From DATBLE01 sp046732255 (GTDB taxonomy: Bacteria > Actinomycetota > Thermoleophilia > Gaiellales > Gaiellaceae), in assembly GCA_046732255.1 (NCBI GenBank), contig JBKPMR010000003.1, forward strand, positions 8,701-72,700: a DNA stretch of 64,000 nucleotides, written 5' to 3'. The position numbers were made by a program, and so were the translations under genes. The stretch's first letter is position 1; every line of letters begins with the position of its first letter. A model generated the notes under the pieces. That model ran no database searches and was not told the origin of the DNA. It saw only the letters and a program-made list of their open reading frames with translations. Positions 23,416 to 31,166 of this stretch are shown piece after piece.

Positions 23416-24108
23416 TCAGAGGCCGACGAGGCCGCGGAGGCCGGCGACCTCCTCGCGGGTCAGATCGCGCCACTTGCCCGGAGCGAGACGGCCGACGTCG
23501 AGCCCGGCGTAGGCGCTGCGGTGGAGGCGGCGGACGGGGTGGCCGACCGCGGCGCACATCCGCTTCACCTGGTGCTTGCGGCCCTCGTGGATCGTCAGCT
23601 CGATGCGGCCCGGACCGAGTCGTCTGGCGAGGGCCGGCGCGGTCCGACCGTCGTCGAGGTCGAGGCCGTCGGCGAGCCGGCGCAGAGCATCCGGGCTCGG
23701 GTCGCCTTCGACCTCGGCCGCGTAGACTTTGTCCACCTCGTAGCGAGGGTGGGCGAGGCGATGTGCGAGTTGGCCGTCGTTCGTCAGTAGGAGCGCACCG
23801 GTCGTATCGGCGTCGAGCCTGCCGACCGGGACGACCCGAGGCTCGGGCGGGACGAGGTCGACCACGGTCGGCCGGCGCTGAGGATCGCGGGCGGTGGTCA
23901 CGGTTCCCGCAGGCTTGTGCAGCAGACGGTAGGCGAGCACCTGCTTCACGACCGGCTGCCCGTCGACCTCGACGGCGTCGGCGGCACCGACGAACGTGCC
24001 TAGCTCGCCCGGCAGCCCGTTCACACGCACGCGGCCCGCCTTGATCAGCTCGTCGGCGCCGCGCCTCGACGCCACCCCCGCGCGGGCGAGATAGGCGTTG
24101 AGGCGCAT
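23416..24108 (-). CDS. rluB: RsuA/RluB-family rRNA pseudouridine synthase
   Basis: A 230-residue enzyme isomerising uridine to pseudouridine in rRNA. An N-terminal S4 RNA-binding domain (RLNAYLARAGVASRRGADELI, residues 2-about 60, written here in part) precedes the catalytic domain with GRLDADTTGALLLTNDG, which holds the catalytic Asp, and the C-terminal IHEGRKHQVKRMCAAVGHPV. Length and motifs fit RluB/RsuA; RluB is more likely since it usually adjoins scpAB in Gram-positive bacteria, and scpB lies about 1.6 kb away. It diverges from the secreted repeat protein. Confidence 0.92.
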   Translation of the reverse strand: MRLNAYLARAGVASRRGADELIKAGRVRVNGLPGELGTFVGAADAVEVDGQPVVKQVLAYRLLHKPAGTVTTARDPQRRPTVVDLVPPEPRVVPVGRLDADTTGALLLTNDGQLAHRLAHPRYEVDKVYAAEVEGDPSPDALRRLADGLDLDDGRTAPALARRLGPGRIELTIHEGRKHQVKRMCAAVGHPVRRLHRSAYAGLDVGRLAPGKWRDLTREEVAGLRGLVGL

Positions 24109-24193
24109 GACGCAATCCTTACCTCTTTCTCAGCCGGCTCTCAGCCGCGGGTACGAGCATGCCCTCCGACCACGAGGAAAGGACGCTGGACCG

Positions 24194-24874
24194 ATGAACG
24201 GGAAATCCAAGAAGGTATTCGCGGCGGCCGGAGTGACCCTCGCCGTCGCAGCAGGGGCCGGCGGCGCGGTCGCCGCGGGCGGCAAGGGCGGGCCCGGGCG
24301 TGCCGGTGCCCCCGGGCCGGCCGTCATCGCGAAGTACCTGGGACTGACCCAGGCCCAGTTGCGCGAGCAGCTCAGGGCCGGGAAGACACTCGCGCAGATC
24401 GCGGTCGCGCAGGGTAAGTCCGTCTCCGGCCTCGAGGACGCGATCTACGCCGACGTCCAGGCGCATCTCGACCAGGCGGTCGCCAACGGCCGGCTGACGG
24501 CAGCGCGCGAGCAGGCGATCCTCGCCCGGCTGGAGGCGCGACTCGACGACCTCGTCAACCACTCGCTCCCCGCGTTCGGGCATCCCGCAGGCAGGCGCTT
24601 CGGCGCTGCCGTCGCCACCTACCTCGGCGTGACGCCGGTGCAGCTGCGCGCCGAGCTGCGTGCCGGCAAGTCGCTGGCGCAGATCGCGACAGAGCACGGC
24701 AAGACCGTGGCCGGGCTGAAGTCGGCGATTCTCGACGCGGTGAAGGCCCGGCTCGACAAGGCTGTCGTGAACGGCAGGATCACCGCTGCCCAGGAGCAGA
24801 CGATCCTCGACCGGCTCTCGGCCCACCTCGATCAGGTCGTCAACCGGACGCGCCCGGCCGCGAGAGCAGCCTGA
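24194..24874 (+). CDS. secreted protein with two repeat modules (DUF2680-like)
   Basis: A 226-residue protein not recognised with certainty. It starts MNGKSKKVFAAAGVTLAVAA, a signal peptide ending near AVAAGG, followed by a Gly/Pro-rich stretch. Two modules of about 80 residues then repeat: YLGLTQAQLREQLRAGKTLA (about 48-67) and YLGVTPVQLRAELRAGKSLA (about 141-160), each followed by a helix pair with an NGR(L/I)TAA turn. The module resembles the LGxTxxxLxxxLxxGKSLAxIA pattern of DUF2680-type exported proteins. It likely acts outside the membrane; no cysteines, no catalytic motif. GGA at 24179-24182 precedes the ATG. Convergent with the thioredoxin-like gene with a two-base gap. Confidence 0.75.
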   Translation: MNGKSKKVFAAAGVTLAVAAGAGGAVAAGGKGGPGRAGAPGPAVIAKYLGLTQAQLREQLRAGKTLAQIAVAQGKSVSGLEDAIYADVQAHLDQAVANGRLTAAREQAILARLEARLDDLVNHSLPAFGHPAGRRFGAAVATYLGVTPVQLRAELRAGKSLAQIATEHGKTVAGLKSAILDAVKARLDKAVVNGRITAAQEQTILDRLSAHLDQVVNRTRPAARAA

Positions 24875-24876
24875 CG

Positions 24877-25437
24877 TCAGTACAGGATCGCGGCCAGCCG
24901 GCGCCGGTACGAGGCGCTGAGCGGGTGGTCCGGCCCGAGATCCTCGAAGACGGCGACCATGTAGCGGCGGATCTCGTCGCGGGCGGCCCTGTCTGCGGTC
25001 GCCGCCCGCTCGAGCAGGAGCGAGAGCGCATGCTCGTGGTCGCCGCCCTCGAGCGCGGCGACCACGTCGTCGTAGTCCCCACGCTCTCGTAGCTCTTCGA
25101 GGAGCCTGTCGCCCGCAGCGGGTCCCAGCAGGCCGTCCAGAAACGAGGCGACCACCTGCGGGGGCTGGGCGCCGGTCAGCTCGGCGACGATCTGCCCCTT
25201 CCGGAAGGCCTTGACCGCCGGGATGCTGCGGATTCCGTAGTGACCGGCGAGCGCCGGGTTCGCATCCACGTCGACCTTGACCAACTCCAACTGCGGGCGC
25301 TCGCCGACCTCGCGCTCGAGCACGGGCGCGAGCGCCTTGCACGGCCCGCACCACTCCGCCCAGAAGTCGACCACCACCGCCCGCTCGTGGGAGCGCTCGA
25401 CTACGTCGCGGTAGAACGTCTCGTCCGTTGCGTCCAT
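24877..25437 (-). CDS. thioredoxin-domain protein with C-terminal helical repeats (CnoX/YbbN-like)
   Basis: A 186-residue cytoplasmic protein with a thioredoxin fold (about 1-105) carrying the WCGPC active site, the cis-Pro region IRSIPAVKAF, and a C-terminal TPR-like helical part with DHEHALSLLLERA and a terminal RRRLAAIL. This plan matches CnoX/YbbN redox-holdase co-chaperones, usually about 280 residues, so this is a short version. The start at ATG 25437 is chosen where homology begins; seven more codons to an ATG at 25458 would be encoded by a palindromic repeat (25440-25474). Confidence 0.85.
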   Translation of the reverse strand: MDATDETFYRDVVERSHERAVVVDFWAEWCGPCKALAPVLEREVGERPQLELVKVDVDANPALAGHYGIRSIPAVKAFRKGQIVAELTGAQPPQVVASFLDGLLGPAAGDRLLEELRERGDYDDVVAALEGGDHEHALSLLLERAATADRAARDEIRRYMVAVFEDLGPDHPLSASYRRRLAAILY

Positions 25438-25439
25438 CG

Positions 25440-25474
25440 CCGCTCTGAACAGTGCCATGCACTGTTCAGAGCGG
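25440..25474. repeat. 35-base palindrome upstream of thioredoxin-like gene
   Basis: CCGCTCTGAACAGTGC and its exact complement GCACTGTTCAGAGCGG (16-base arms) surround CAT. It ends two bases before the gene's ATG. Its right half is part of the 50-base direct repeat below. Confidence 0.85.
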
Positions 25475-25497
25475 CTCCGTCAGCCGGCTCGTGCCCC
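25448..25497. repeat. 50-base direct repeat, copy 1
   Basis: Begins AACAGTGCCATGCACTG and ends GGCTCGTGCCCC; identical to 25559-25608, with a 111-base period. Confidence 0.9.
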
Positions 25498-25527
25498 GAA
25501 CGGGGCGCGGCCGGCCGCCTACCCGCG

Positions 25528-25552
25528 CAGCGCCGGGCTCAGCCCGGCGCTG
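25528..25552. repeat. 25-base perfect palindrome
   Basis: CAGCGCCGGGCT-C-AGCCCGGCGCTG, 12-base arms, lies between the two direct-repeat copies. It could be a terminator-like stem without a T run. Confidence 0.75.
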
Positions 25553-25558
25553 CGACCA

Positions 25559-25608
25559 AACAGTGCCATGCACTGTTCAGAGCGGCTCCGTCAGCCGGCT
25601 CGTGCCCC
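25559..25608. repeat. 50-base direct repeat, copy 2
   Basis: Identical to 25448-25497. Here the left arm of the long palindrome is reduced to AACAGTGC, so only copy 1 has the full stem. The rest of the gap up to scpB (25609-25717) shows only the short palindrome GTGCCTGGCAC at 25659-25669 and no gene. Confidence 0.9.
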
Positions 25609-25717
25609 TAACGGTTAAGAGCGGGCGCGCAAAGTCCGCTCCGAGCAGGCTCTTTACCGTGCCTGGCACCGTCAGGAAGAGCCCCGCCGAGGCCGCTTTC
25701 GGACACGGCACCGGAGG

Positions 25718-26314
25718 TCAGGCAGGCCTACGTTCGGCCAGCGCCTCGAGGCGGCCGCGGATCTCGTCCGCGGTTCCGCCGAGATCGTCGAGCCGCGGCA
25801 GCGCCGACACGCTCTCGAGGCCGAAGACGCGTTCGAACAGCGGCGTCGTCCGGTAGCGCACGGCGCCGCCTTCGTCGCGTCCTGACTCCGAGATCAGCCC
25901 GCGCTCGACCAGGCCGGCCACGACCGAGTCGGCCGCGACGCCGCGGACCCGGGCGACGTCCGGCCGGCTGCACGGCCCGAGGTACGCGATCACCGCGAGC
26001 GTCTCCAGCGCCGCCTGGGAGAGGCCGCGCTCGACCGGACGCTCGAACATCCGCGCGCACGCCGCTGCCGCGGCACGCGACGCGCGGAAGGCGTACCCGC
26101 CGGCGACGTGCTCGAGGACGATGCCGCTGCGGCCTTCCGCGAACCGCTCGCCGAGGATCTCCAGGGCCTCTTCGACCCGCGCGAGCTCGTCGTCGGCGGC
26201 GACCGCGAGGTCCTCCGCCGACAGCGGCTGGGAAGCCACCACGAGCAGCGCCTCGAGCGTACGGGCCAGCTCTTCGACCGGCGAGCTGGTGATTAGGCGG
26301 AGCGGACGTTCCAC
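25718..26314 (-). CDS. scpB: segregation and condensation protein B
   Basis: ScpB dimerises and binds ScpA in the Smc condensin complex, organising the chromosome. The 198-residue protein has two winged-helix parts: ELARTLEALLVVASQPLSAE (about 13-32) and LSQAALETLAVIAYLGPCSR (about 105-124), followed by VRGVAADSVVAGLVERGLI and GGAVRYRTTPLF. GTG 26314 is chosen because of the strong AAGGAG eight bases upstream; it overlaps the scpA end by 22 bases. Longer in-frame starts would run through the scpA tail. Confidence 0.93.
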   Translation of the reverse strand: MERPLRLITSSPVEELARTLEALLVVASQPLSAEDLAVAADDELARVEEALEILGERFAEGRSGIVLEHVAGGYAFRASRAAAAACARMFERPVERGLSQAALETLAVIAYLGPCSRPDVARVRGVAADSVVAGLVERGLISESGRDEGGAVRYRTTPLFERVFGLESVSALPRLDDLGGTADEIRGRLEALAERRPA

Positions 26315-27105
26315 GAGCTCTCTCCTTCCTCGGCGATCGCCGGAGTTCCTGCTCCAGAAACGGAGCCGGAGCCAGACCAAGGTCTGGCACCGGCGCTCTG
26401 ATGAACTCGGATGGGTGCAAACGGCGCGGCCTGCTCGAGGCGGATCTCGCCTGCTTTACGCAGCTCCAGCAGCGCCAGGAAAGCGACCGCCTGCTCGATC
26501 CGGTCGAGGCCGGCCGCCTCCTGCTCGAAGTCGAAGTGCCGGCGGCGGCGAAGCAGCGCGCGGAATCGCTCGAGGAACTGGACGACGGGCGGAAACCGCA
26601 ATCCCATGTGGGACAGCGAGACCGCCGGCGGCTCGACGGCGAGCGCGCGCAGCGCGGTCGCGAGGGCCTCGGGCTGTTGGGGTGCGATACGCGTCCCGGC
26701 CGGCGGCGCCAGCGGTGCCGGCCCGAGCCGGAAGTACCGGTCGTCCTCCTGCTCCAGGCGCTCGCGCAGCCAGCCCGCCGCCTCCTTGATCCGCCGGAAC
26801 TCCTCGAGCCGTCGCGCCAGCTCCTCGGCCGCCTCCTCGGGGTCGAGGTCGGCGAGGTCGACCTGCTCGTCCGGAAAGAGCTCGCGGGCCTTCAGCTCCA
26901 GCAGGGCGCCGACCAGCACCAGGAACTCGCCGCAGGCGTCGAGGTCCAGGCGCTCGGTCTCGGCGAGGCGCTCGACGAACGTGACGACGACGTCGGCGAC
27001 GTCGACGTCGCGCGGCTCGAGCTCGTCGCGCAGGACGAGCGTGAGCAACAGGTCGAATGGACCCTCGAAGGCGTCGAGGTCGAGCTCGAGCTCCCGGACG
27101 TGCAC
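26293..27105 (-). CDS. scpA: segregation and condensation protein A
   Basis: ScpA is the kleisin of the Smc-ScpAB complex. The 270-residue protein has the N-terminal Smc-neck-binding domain (FEGPFDLLLTLVLRDELEPR, about 14-33) and ELKARELFP, a charged middle, and the C-terminal winged helix (VVQFLERFRALLRR, AVAFLALLELRKAGEI). After the normal end near FAPIRVHQ, about 33 extra residues rich in Gly and Ser are encoded partly by a palindromic repeat (26371-26388); the stop lies inside scpB. The tail is probably a repeat-derived extension. Confidence 0.93.
   Translation of the reverse strand: MHVRELELDLDAFEGPFDLLLTLVLRDELEPRDVDVADVVVTFVERLAETERLDLDACGEFLVLVGALLELKARELFPDEQVDLADLDPEEAAEELARRLEEFRRIKEAAGWLRERLEQEDDRYFRLGPAPLAPPAGTRIAPQQPEALATALRALAVEPPAVSLSHMGLRFPPVVQFLERFRALLRRRRHFDFEQEAAGLDRIEQAVAFLALLELRKAGEIRLEQAAPFAPIRVHQSAGARPWSGSGSVSGAGTPAIAEEGESSWNVRSA
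26371..26388. repeat. palindromic repeat in the scpA 3' end
   Basis: GCCAGACC-AA-GGTCTGGC, eight-base arms, flanked by CGGAGCCGGA and ACCGGCGC. The flanks (GGCACCGG / CCGGAGCC) resemble those of the GGTGCCNGGCACC family. Confidence 0.75.
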
Positions 27106-27115
27106 CGCCCGGAGG

Positions 27116-28003
27116 CTATCGGCGTGGGCGGACGCGCCCCTTCGGGACCGCCATCGCCGGGCCCTTCGGGATCTCCCGCGGCTTGCTCCGGCGGACAGTC
27201 GGACGGTCGCCGCCCTGGTGGAAGAACTGCCACCACACGAAGAAGGCGACCGAGCACACGCACACGACCGCGGACACCCAGAAGTTGAGCCGCTCCCCCA
27301 GGAAGTGATGGGACGGGTCGACCCGCAGGAGCTCCTCGAACGTGCGCCCGAAGGTGTAGAAGGCGACGTAGAGCGCGAACAGGCCCGGCGGTTTGATCCG
27401 GAACCGCCAGCCGATCAACAGCAGCACGCCCGCCATGCCGAGGTCGTAGATGAACTCGTACAGGAAGGTCGGGTGGAAGGTGTCCGAGAGGAGGTACTGC
27501 GGCGGCCGGTGCCGTTCGTCGATCTCCAGGCCCCAGGGCAGATTCGTCGGCTTGCCGAACAGCTCCTGGTTGAACCAGTTGCCCCAGCGGCCGATGCCCT
27601 GCGCGATCAGCAGCCCAGGCGCGACCGCGTCGGCGAACAGGCTGACGCTCTCACCGGAGCGGTGGATGACGACCGCACCTGCGATGCAGCCGAAGAGGAT
27701 CCCGCCCCAGACACCGAGACCGCCCTGCCAGACCGCGAATGCGCCCCACCAGTGGTCAGGCACCTCGTTCCAGCTCGTGATGTCGTGGTAGACGCGCGCG
27801 CCGACGATCCCGAAGGCCACGCCCCAGACGGCGACGCGCAACACGAGATCCCAGTCGCCGCCGAGCCGCGTCCACCGCACACCGGTGAGCCAGACGCATG
27901 CCGCGATCGCGACGAGCAGCATGAGCCCGTACATGTGAATGTGCAGCGGGCCCAGGTCGATGACGCCGCTGTTCGGCGAGGGGATCGAGGCGAGCAGAGG
28001 CAC
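27116..28003 (-). CDS. lgt: prolipoprotein diacylglyceryl transferase
   Basis: Lgt transfers diacylglycerol from phosphatidylglycerol to the lipobox Cys of prolipoproteins in the inner membrane. The 295-residue protein has about seven membrane segments, HMYGLMLLVA near the N-terminus, GARVYHDITSW, the signature GIGRWGNWFNQELFG with essential Arg and Asn/Glu, and HPTFLYE. A basic C-terminal tail (PTVRRSKPREIPKGP) follows the last helix. It precedes scpA by 10 bases and may share its transcript. Confidence 0.94.
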   Translation of the reverse strand: MPLLASIPSPNSGVIDLGPLHIHMYGLMLLVAIAACVWLTGVRWTRLGGDWDLVLRVAVWGVAFGIVGARVYHDITSWNEVPDHWWGAFAVWQGGLGVWGGILFGCIAGAVVIHRSGESVSLFADAVAPGLLIAQGIGRWGNWFNQELFGKPTNLPWGLEIDERHRPPQYLLSDTFHPTFLYEFIYDLGMAGVLLLIGWRFRIKPPGLFALYVAFYTFGRTFEELLRVDPSHHFLGERLNFWVSAVVCVCSVAFFVWWQFFHQGGDRPTVRRSKPREIPKGPAMAVPKGRVRPRR

Positions 28004-28045
28004 CCGCAGGATTCTGCCCGCGCCTACCGGACGGCGCGGCGAGAA

Positions 28046-28249
28046 CTAGAGAAGGATTCTGAGGGCCGTCTCGACAGGACAGCCGCGCTCGAGCAGATCG
28101 ACGGCGAGGTGGAGGTCGACGTCGTTCCGGGCGGCGAGCTCGGCCGCGTGGGACGGCTCGTACCCGGCCCGCTCGAGCTCCTCGGCGCGCCAGCGCTCGA
28201 TCCGCTCCGCCTCGGTCTCGACCTGGATCTCGAGCTCAGCAGCTGACAT
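28046..28249 (-). CDS. small unknown protein upstream of lgt
   Basis: A 67-residue acidic, Glu-rich protein of unknown function. It starts MSAAELEIQVETEAERIERW with GAGGAAA seven bases before the ATG and reads as helices with a short hydrophobic end (VETALRILL). One Cys, no membrane span. The pattern (a helix, then YEPSHAAELAARNDVDLHLA, then a helical end) suggests a compact helical bundle. It is 42 bases upstream of lgt and same-strand. Codon use matches its neighbours, so I believe it is translated. Confidence 0.65.
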   Translation of the reverse strand: MSAAELEIQVETEAERIERWRAEELERAGYEPSHAAELAARNDVDLHLAVDLLERGCPVETALRILL

Positions 28250-28354
28250 CGGTTTCCTCGCTCGTCATGTACCCGGTAGTTCGGCTGCAAATCGCATTTG
28301 GATTAGGGCCAGGTGTCCTATTCGGTGGCTATCGAGTACCCATCCTCGAAAGCA
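28250..28354. other. intergenic region, lower in GC
   Basis: About 105 bases, less GC-rich than its surroundings (for example AAATCGCATTTGGATTAG at 28291-28308). It probably carries the promoter for the small gene-lgt-scpAB run, but no clear -35/-10 pair stands out. No gene seen. Confidence 0.4.
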
Positions 28355-29038
28355 TCAACGGAACGACCGCGCGATGCGGAGTGCCTGCCCGAGCGTGAGG
28401 TCGCCTTCGAGGCGAAGCGTGAGCGGGCCGTGCTGCCAGAGCAGAACGTCGCGACCGAGCCGCACGAGCTCCTGTCGAACGACGCCGCCGGCGGCGAGGT
28501 ACAGGAAATGCCTGCCGCCGGTGATGAAGTATCCGGGCTCGCCGTTCACGTACACCGGGGTGATCATGGTCTGCGGCTCGACGACCTTCTTGACCAGGTC
28601 GACCCGCTCGCGGCCCCGGAACTGCGAGACGAGCAGCCGCGTGCGGCCGTACCGGTACCAGAGGAGCGAGCCGTCCCACGTCACCTCGTCGGGCGCGCCG
28701 AGCAGGTCCGAGGTCAGCGGCCGGAAGCCGGCGGTTCTCTCCGCGTCGGCAGGCTGGATTGCGATCCCGAGGTCGAGCGGCGCAGTCTTCACGCTCGGCA
28801 GTCGGTCGACGTACTCGATCCGGACCCCGCGCAGGTGGAACACTCGCAGGATCGCCGAGCGGGCGGGGGGCACGGCAAACGCGACCGCCACCGCGACGAG
28901 CGCCGCCGCCAGCACGAGAACGAGCGCACGCCGGCGGGACGGCCGCCCGCGCAGCCGCGCGCGCACGGCCGAAGCGAGGTCACGCTCCTCGGGCAGCTCG
29001 ACCCACGCCGCCAGCGCCCTCAGCTCCTGCTCGGTCAC
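28355..29038 (-). CDS. membrane-anchored putative anti-sigma factor
   Basis: A 227-residue protein with a short cytoplasmic N-terminus (TEQELRALAAWVELPEERDL), one membrane segment (ALVLVLAAALVAVAVAFAVP, about 39-58) and an outside domain of about 165 residues with a repeated hydrophobic/aromatic pattern (SLLWYRYGRTRLLVSQF, PVYVNGEPGYFITGG). It is not recognised at family level beyond resembling anti-sigma factors with DUF4367-like outer parts. GTG 29038 overlaps the sigma-factor stop (GTGA) and GGAGGTGG lies just upstream, so it is translationally coupled to the ECF sigma factor, which is the main reason for the call. A zinc-anti-sigma HxxxCxxC motif is absent. Confidence 0.7.
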   Translation of the reverse strand: MTEQELRALAAWVELPEERDLASAVRARLRGRPSRRRALVLVLAAALVAVAVAFAVPPARSAILRVFHLRGVRIEYVDRLPSVKTAPLDLGIAIQPADAERTAGFRPLTSDLLGAPDEVTWDGSLLWYRYGRTRLLVSQFRGRERVDLVKKVVEPQTMITPVYVNGEPGYFITGGRHFLYLAAGGVVRQELVRLGRDVLLWQHGPLTLRLEGDLTLGQALRIARSFR

Positions 29039-29643
29039 TGCTCCACCTCCCCCAGGCTTCCCGGCCGCGCGTCGCCGGCTTCGCCGGCGACGTTTGCAGC
29101 CTCGAGCTCGGCGCGCAGCCGCTCGAGCGCCCGCGAGAGGCGCGACTTCACCGTGCCGCGGCGAACGCCGAGCGCCGCGGCAGTCTCGGCCTCGGAGAGG
29201 TCGAGGAAGTAGCGGCAGGCGATCGCCTCCCGGTCCGACTCCGACAGACGCTCGAGCGCGGCCGTCAGCTGGTCCCGGCGCTCGGCATCGAGCAGAGCCG
29301 CCTCCGGGGAGGGGGCCGCCTCCCCGGAAGGCACCTGTGCCGCCCGCAGCGCGAGCGCCGTCCGCCGTCCGGAGGACCGGCGCCGGTTCCGCGCCTCGTT
29401 CGCGACGATCCGTAGCAACCACGGCTTGAACGGCGCGCCGGCCCGGAACCGCCACAGCGCGCGGTAGGCCTTCACGAAACCGTCCTGCGCGGCCTCCTCG
29501 GCGTCGGCGGCGCTGCCGGCGAGGACGTAGGCGGTACGGAAGGCGATCCCCTGGTATGCGCGCACGAGCTCCTCGTAGGCGTCGGCGTCGCCGCGTTGCG
29601 CGCGGGCGACGAGCTCTCGTTCGTCGAGTGGCCGGCCCACCAC
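29035..29643 (-). CDS. ECF-type RNA polymerase sigma factor (sigma-70 family)
   Basis: A 202-residue extracytoplasmic-function sigma factor. Region 2 is AYEELVRAYQGIAFRTAYVL through DAEEAAQDGFVKAYRALWRF and PFKPWLLRIVANEARNRRR (about 22-95); region 4 is LERLSESDREAIACRYFLDL then LGVRRGTVKSRLSRALERLR (about 125-185). There is no sigma-1.1 or region 3. The start is GTG 29643 or 29640; I used 29643. Its product is probably held by the membrane protein encoded downstream. The signal is unknown. Confidence 0.88.
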   Translation of the reverse strand: MVGRPLDERELVARAQRGDADAYEELVRAYQGIAFRTAYVLAGSAADAEEAAQDGFVKAYRALWRFRAGAPFKPWLLRIVANEARNRRRSSGRRTALALRAAQVPSGEAAPSPEAALLDAERRDQLTAALERLSESDREAIACRYFLDLSEAETAAALGVRRGTVKSRLSRALERLRAELEAANVAGEAGDARPGSLGEVEQ

Positions 29644-29679
29644 CGCGGCATATACACCCCCAGGGCTACGCTGGTTCCA

Positions 29680-30111
29680 ATGACACGCGCCGTCGGCATC
29701 AACCATGTCGCAATCGAGGTCGGCGATCTGGACGAGGCGCTGGCCTTCTACGGCAGGATCTTCGAACTGTCCCTCCGCGGTCGCCACGGTCGCTCGATGG
29801 CGTTCGTCGACCTCGGCGACCAGTTCATCGCGCTCTCCGCAGGCCGGACGCAGCCCCCCGACGGACCGCGGCACATCGGACTCGTCGTCGACGACCGCGA
29901 GGCGGCGCTCACCGCCGCCCGCGACGCCGGTGCACAGATGCTCGGCGACAACGACTTCCTCGATCCCTGGGGCAACCACTTCCAGGTCGTCGACTACCGC
30001 GACGTCCAGTTCACGAAGACCGACCGGATCCTGGCGGGGATGGGGCTGAGCGGGCTGGAGAAGCGCGAGCGAGCGCTCGAGGAGCTGCGCGCCAAGAGCC
30101 TGGCCGACTAG
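29680..30111 (+). CDS. VOC-superfamily (glyoxalase-like) protein
   Basis: A 143-residue protein with the paired beta-alpha-beta-beta-beta modules of the vicinal-oxygen-chelate fold: GINHVAIEVGDLDEALAFYG (residues 6-25) starts module 1 and PRHIGLVVDDREAALTAARD starts module 2. Candidate metal ligands are His9 and His67 (RHIGLVV) plus a Glu/Asp in each half; the DPWGNHFQVVDY end is typical. Substrate is unknown: glyoxalase, dioxygenase and resistance proteins share this fold. It diverges from the sigma factor with a 36-base gap. Confidence 0.85.
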   Translation: MTRAVGINHVAIEVGDLDEALAFYGRIFELSLRGRHGRSMAFVDLGDQFIALSAGRTQPPDGPRHIGLVVDDREAALTAARDAGAQMLGDNDFLDPWGNHFQVVDYRDVQFTKTDRILAGMGLSGLEKRERALEELRAKSLAD

Positions 30112-30161
30112 GCACGCGCGGCGATGGACGCCGCGCCGTTTTCGATCACACTGAGACTCGG

Positions 30162-31166
30162 ATGCCCGTCGCCGGCCCGTCTCCGCTCGTCAGCGTCGTC
30201 GCCACGTGCTTCAACCACGAGCGGTACGTGATCGAGTGCCTGGAGAGCGTCCGGGCGCAGACCTACCCCAACGTGCAGCTGATCGTCGCCGACGACGCCT
30301 CCGCCGACCGCTCCGTCGACCTGATCCGCGACTGGCTGGCTCGAACGGAGACCGACTGCACGCTCGTCCTCCATGAGCGGAATCAGGGGATCTGCCGCAC
30401 GCGGAACGATGCCCTCGCCCACGCGCGCGGTGCATACGTCTCGTCGCTCTCCACGGACGATGTCTGGCTCCCCAACAAGCTCGCGGACCAGGTCGCCGAG
30501 CTGGAGGCGCTCCCGAGCTCGGTCGGGGTCGTCTACTGCGACGCGGCGCGGATGGACGAGGACGGGAAGCCGCTGCCCCGAACGTTCATCGAGCACGTCG
30601 GAACCGTCGGTGATCCGCCTGAAGGCGACCTCTACGAGACCCTGCTCGCGCGGAATTTCCTCCCGGCCGGCTCGACGCTCGTGCGGCGGGAGTGCTACGA
30701 GGCCGTCGGGCCTTTCGACGAGTCGCTCGCGTACGAGGACTGGGACATGTGGCTTCGCATCGCGCGCAGCTACCGCTTCGCCTTCAGTCCCCGAATCGGC
30801 GTCCGCTACCGCGTGCATCCGTCGTCGCTCAGCCACGTCCTGTCAGACGAGAGCTGGTCGGCGGCCGAGGTCGGCATCTTCCTCAAGCACATCGGCTACA
30901 GCCGCGCCTGGGACGTGGTGCTCTGGGATCGAGTCGCCCGGGCCGCCTACCGGCTCGATCGGCCCGAGCAGCTCGACTACGCCCGCGCGAATCTCAGGGC
31001 CGGCAAGAGCCTGCGGGCACTCGTCCTGTACGGGCTTTGTCGGGCACGCGTTCCCTACAAGAGGGTCAGGCCCTTGAAGCACGCCCTCGACAGCATCTGG
31101 CCGAGCCTGCGGGCGACGCGCTACCCGCCGGACGTCAGCCGCTCGCTGACGCCGACCTCGTTGTAG
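30162..31166 (+). CDS. family 2 glycosyltransferase
   Basis: A 334-residue GT-A glycosyltransferase: PLVSVVATCFNHERYVIECL (N-terminal nucleotide-binding strand), IVADDASADRS, ARGAYVSSLSTDDVW (the DxD-type metal site reads STDD) and AYEDWDMWLRIARSYR (the ED acceptor region, about 190-205). No membrane segment, so it acts at the cytoplasmic face on a sugar nucleotide and a lipid or glycan acceptor. The 3' end overlaps, tail to tail, the acyltransferase on the other strand by 46 bases. The two may serve one glycan. Confidence 0.88.
   Translation: MPVAGPSPLVSVVATCFNHERYVIECLESVRAQTYPNVQLIVADDASADRSVDLIRDWLARTETDCTLVLHERNQGICRTRNDALAHARGAYVSSLSTDDVWLPNKLADQVAELEALPSSVGVVYCDAARMDEDGKPLPRTFIEHVGTVGDPPEGDLYETLLARNFLPAGSTLVRRECYEAVGPFDESLAYEDWDMWLRIARSYRFAFSPRIGVRYRVHPSSLSHVLSDESWSAAEVGIFLKHIGYSRAWDVVLWDRVARAAYRLDRPEQLDYARANLRAGKSLRALVLYGLCRARVPYKRVRPLKHALDSIWPSLRATRYPPDVSRSLTPTSL

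Noticed and set aside
25438..25458. ATG 25458 as the thioredoxin-like start
   Set aside because: The added seven codons would be encoded by the palindromic repeat, and the thioredoxin homology begins after ATG 25437.
25448..25608. Two copies of a 50-base repeat as a CRISPR array
   Set aside because: Only two copies, a 61-base GC-rich spacer that is itself palindromic, and no cas genes nearby; better read as a REP-like cluster.
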